Origin: an uncultured Bacteroidota bacterium
GTDB lineage: Bacteria; Bacteroidota; Bacteroidia; Chitinophagales; Saprospiraceae
Assembly: GCA_937952445.1 (NCBI GenBank)
Contig: CALGAA010000137.1
Span: 1 to 13,647 of the forward strand
Length of the DNA: 13,647 bases
Reading direction: 5' to 3'
The position numbers and the translations under genes are program-made. Under the pieces are notes generated by a model. That model searched no databases and was not told the DNA's origin. It saw only the letters and a list, made by a program, of their open reading frames with translations. Positions 12,913 through 13,647 of the stretch are shown in pieces. The first letter of the stretch is position 1. Each line of letters begins with the position of its first letter.

Positions 12913-13647
12913 TGGTGAAAATTGGTGTTATCGGGGTGGGCCATTTGGGGAAAATTCATATCCGGTGTATACGGGACATTTCCGGTTATGAAATCGTTGG
13001 GATCGTGGACGTTGACAGCGAGCAAGCCCGGCAGGTATCGGAAGAATATGATCTCCCTGTATTTTCATCCGTCGAGGCGTTGTTGGATCAGGTCGATGCG
13101 GTCAGTATAGTAACCCCGACGACGGCTCATTATGACGTCGCCCGTATAGCGATTGAAAAGGGCAAGCACGTCTTTATTGAAAAACCAGTGACAGACACTT
13201 CAGAAAAAGGGAGGCTCCTCCAGGAATATGCTTCCCGGCAGGGGGTGAAAGTCCAGGTAGGCCACGTCGAACGGTTTAATCCGGCTTTACTGGCTCTAAA
13301 AGATGAGATTATCAACCCTGCCTTCGTGGAAGTCCACCGACTGGCCAATTACAATCCGAGGAGCAATGATGTTTCCGTGATACAGGATTTGATGATTCAC
13401 GACCTCGATATTTTGCTCCATTTTATCGATAGTCCGGTCCGCGAAGTGAGAGCCAATGGACTCAGCATCATCAGCCCCACGGAGGATATTTGCAGCGCCC
13501 GTATCGAGTTTGAAAACGGAGCCGTGGCCAACGTGACAGCAAGTAGGATTTCGGTCAAAAATATGCGGAAAATGCGTTTGTTCCAGCACAACGCGTACAT
13601 CGCCCTGGATTTTCTCGAAAAAAAATCCCAGGTCAGTCGAATCGATG
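12912..13647 (+). CDS. Gfo/Idh/MocA-family NAD(P)-dependent oxidoreductase, 3' end missing
   Basis: The first 245 residues are visible; the gene runs off the right edge. The N-terminal Rossmann domain has KIGVIGVGHLGKIH (GxGxxG at 8-13) and an acidic Asp33 after the second strand, which favours NAD over NADP. EKP at 90-92 holds the conserved Lys of the family. GHVERFNPA (117-125) and DLMIHDLD (159-166, with His163) belong to the start of the substrate domain. Members oxidise sugar or cyclitol hydroxyls. GHVERFNP is a segment I recall from UDP-GlcNAc 3-dehydrogenase-like (GnnA-type) and related sugar dehydrogenases, so a nucleotide-sugar substrate is plausible but unproven; no partner aminotransferase is visible. 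The ATG overlaps the upstream stop as TAATG. Confidence 0.9.
   Translation, partial: MVKIGVIGVGHLGKIHIRCIRDISGYEIVGIVDVDSEQARQVSEEYDLPVFSSVEALLDQVDAVSIVTPTTAHYDVARIAIEKGKHVFIEKPVTDTSEKGRLLQEYASRQGVKVQVGHVERFNPALLALKDEIINPAFVEVHRLANYNPRSNDVSVIQDLMIHDLDILLHFIDSPVREVRANGLSIISPTEDICSARIEFENGAVANVTASRISVKNMRKMRLFQHNAYIALDFLEKKSQVSRID

Noticed and set aside
1..13647. CRISPR array, toxin-antitoxin pair, prophage or defence island
   Set aside because: No regularly spaced repeats, integrase, transposase, nuclease-helicase cluster or toxin-antitoxin pair is seen; almost all of the sequence is accounted for by housekeeping genes.

Overview
This looks like chromosomal housekeeping DNA from a member of the Bacteroidota, possibly a Saprospiria-like lineage, though I cannot place it more precisely from sequence alone. 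Three things point that way: Bacteroidota-type -7 boxes (TAnnTTTG) upstream of several genes, almost no Shine-Dalgarno sequences, and gene neighbourhoods (hemC/hemD with recN and fabI; lpxD-lpxC-fabZ-lpxA-ABC ATPase; merR-M23 peptidase next to alaS) that I recall as typical of the phylum. I see no phage, transposon, CRISPR array, rRNA or tRNA.

Layout. Positions 1-4502 are transcribed leftwards. In transcription order they hold hemC (porphobilinogen deaminase), a DEDD-exonuclease-fold protein that has lost catalytic residues, hemD (uroporphyrinogen-III synthase), a 320-bp intergenic stretch with inverted and direct repeats, recN (DNA repair ATPase) and the 5' part of fabI (enoyl-ACP reductase), which runs off the left edge. 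hemC, the exonuclease-like gene and hemD overlap one another. Only about 27 bp separates hemC from lpxD, which starts a rightward lipid A block at 4530-8477: lpxD, lpxC, fabZ, lpxA and a lone ABC ATPase. The last four are overlapping or nearly contiguous.

That block meets a leftward pair, merR (8461-8796) and a membrane-anchored M23 peptidase (8827-9813), in a convergent 17-bp overlap that is itself an inverted repeat. After a 148-bp divergent region comes alaS, followed by a two-helix membrane protein and a Gfo/Idh/MocA dehydrogenase cut off by the right edge. These last three are chained by TAATG stop/start overlaps.

How the genes work together. LpxA, LpxC and LpxD carry out the first steps of lipid A synthesis. 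FabZ and FabI act on the same 3-hydroxyacyl-ACP pool that feeds LpxA and LpxD. HemC and HemD perform consecutive steps to uroporphyrinogen III. RecN, AlaS and the M23 peptidase are independent housekeeping functions.

I found no obvious new multi-gene system. The most interesting points are: (i) lpxC and fabZ are separate overlapping genes, although they are usually one fused gene in this phylum, and one base in a T5 run separates the two states; (ii) a catalytically degenerate exonuclease-like protein is embedded between hemC and hemD; (iii) the 320-bp recN/hemD spacer is structured and could be a dispersed repeat.
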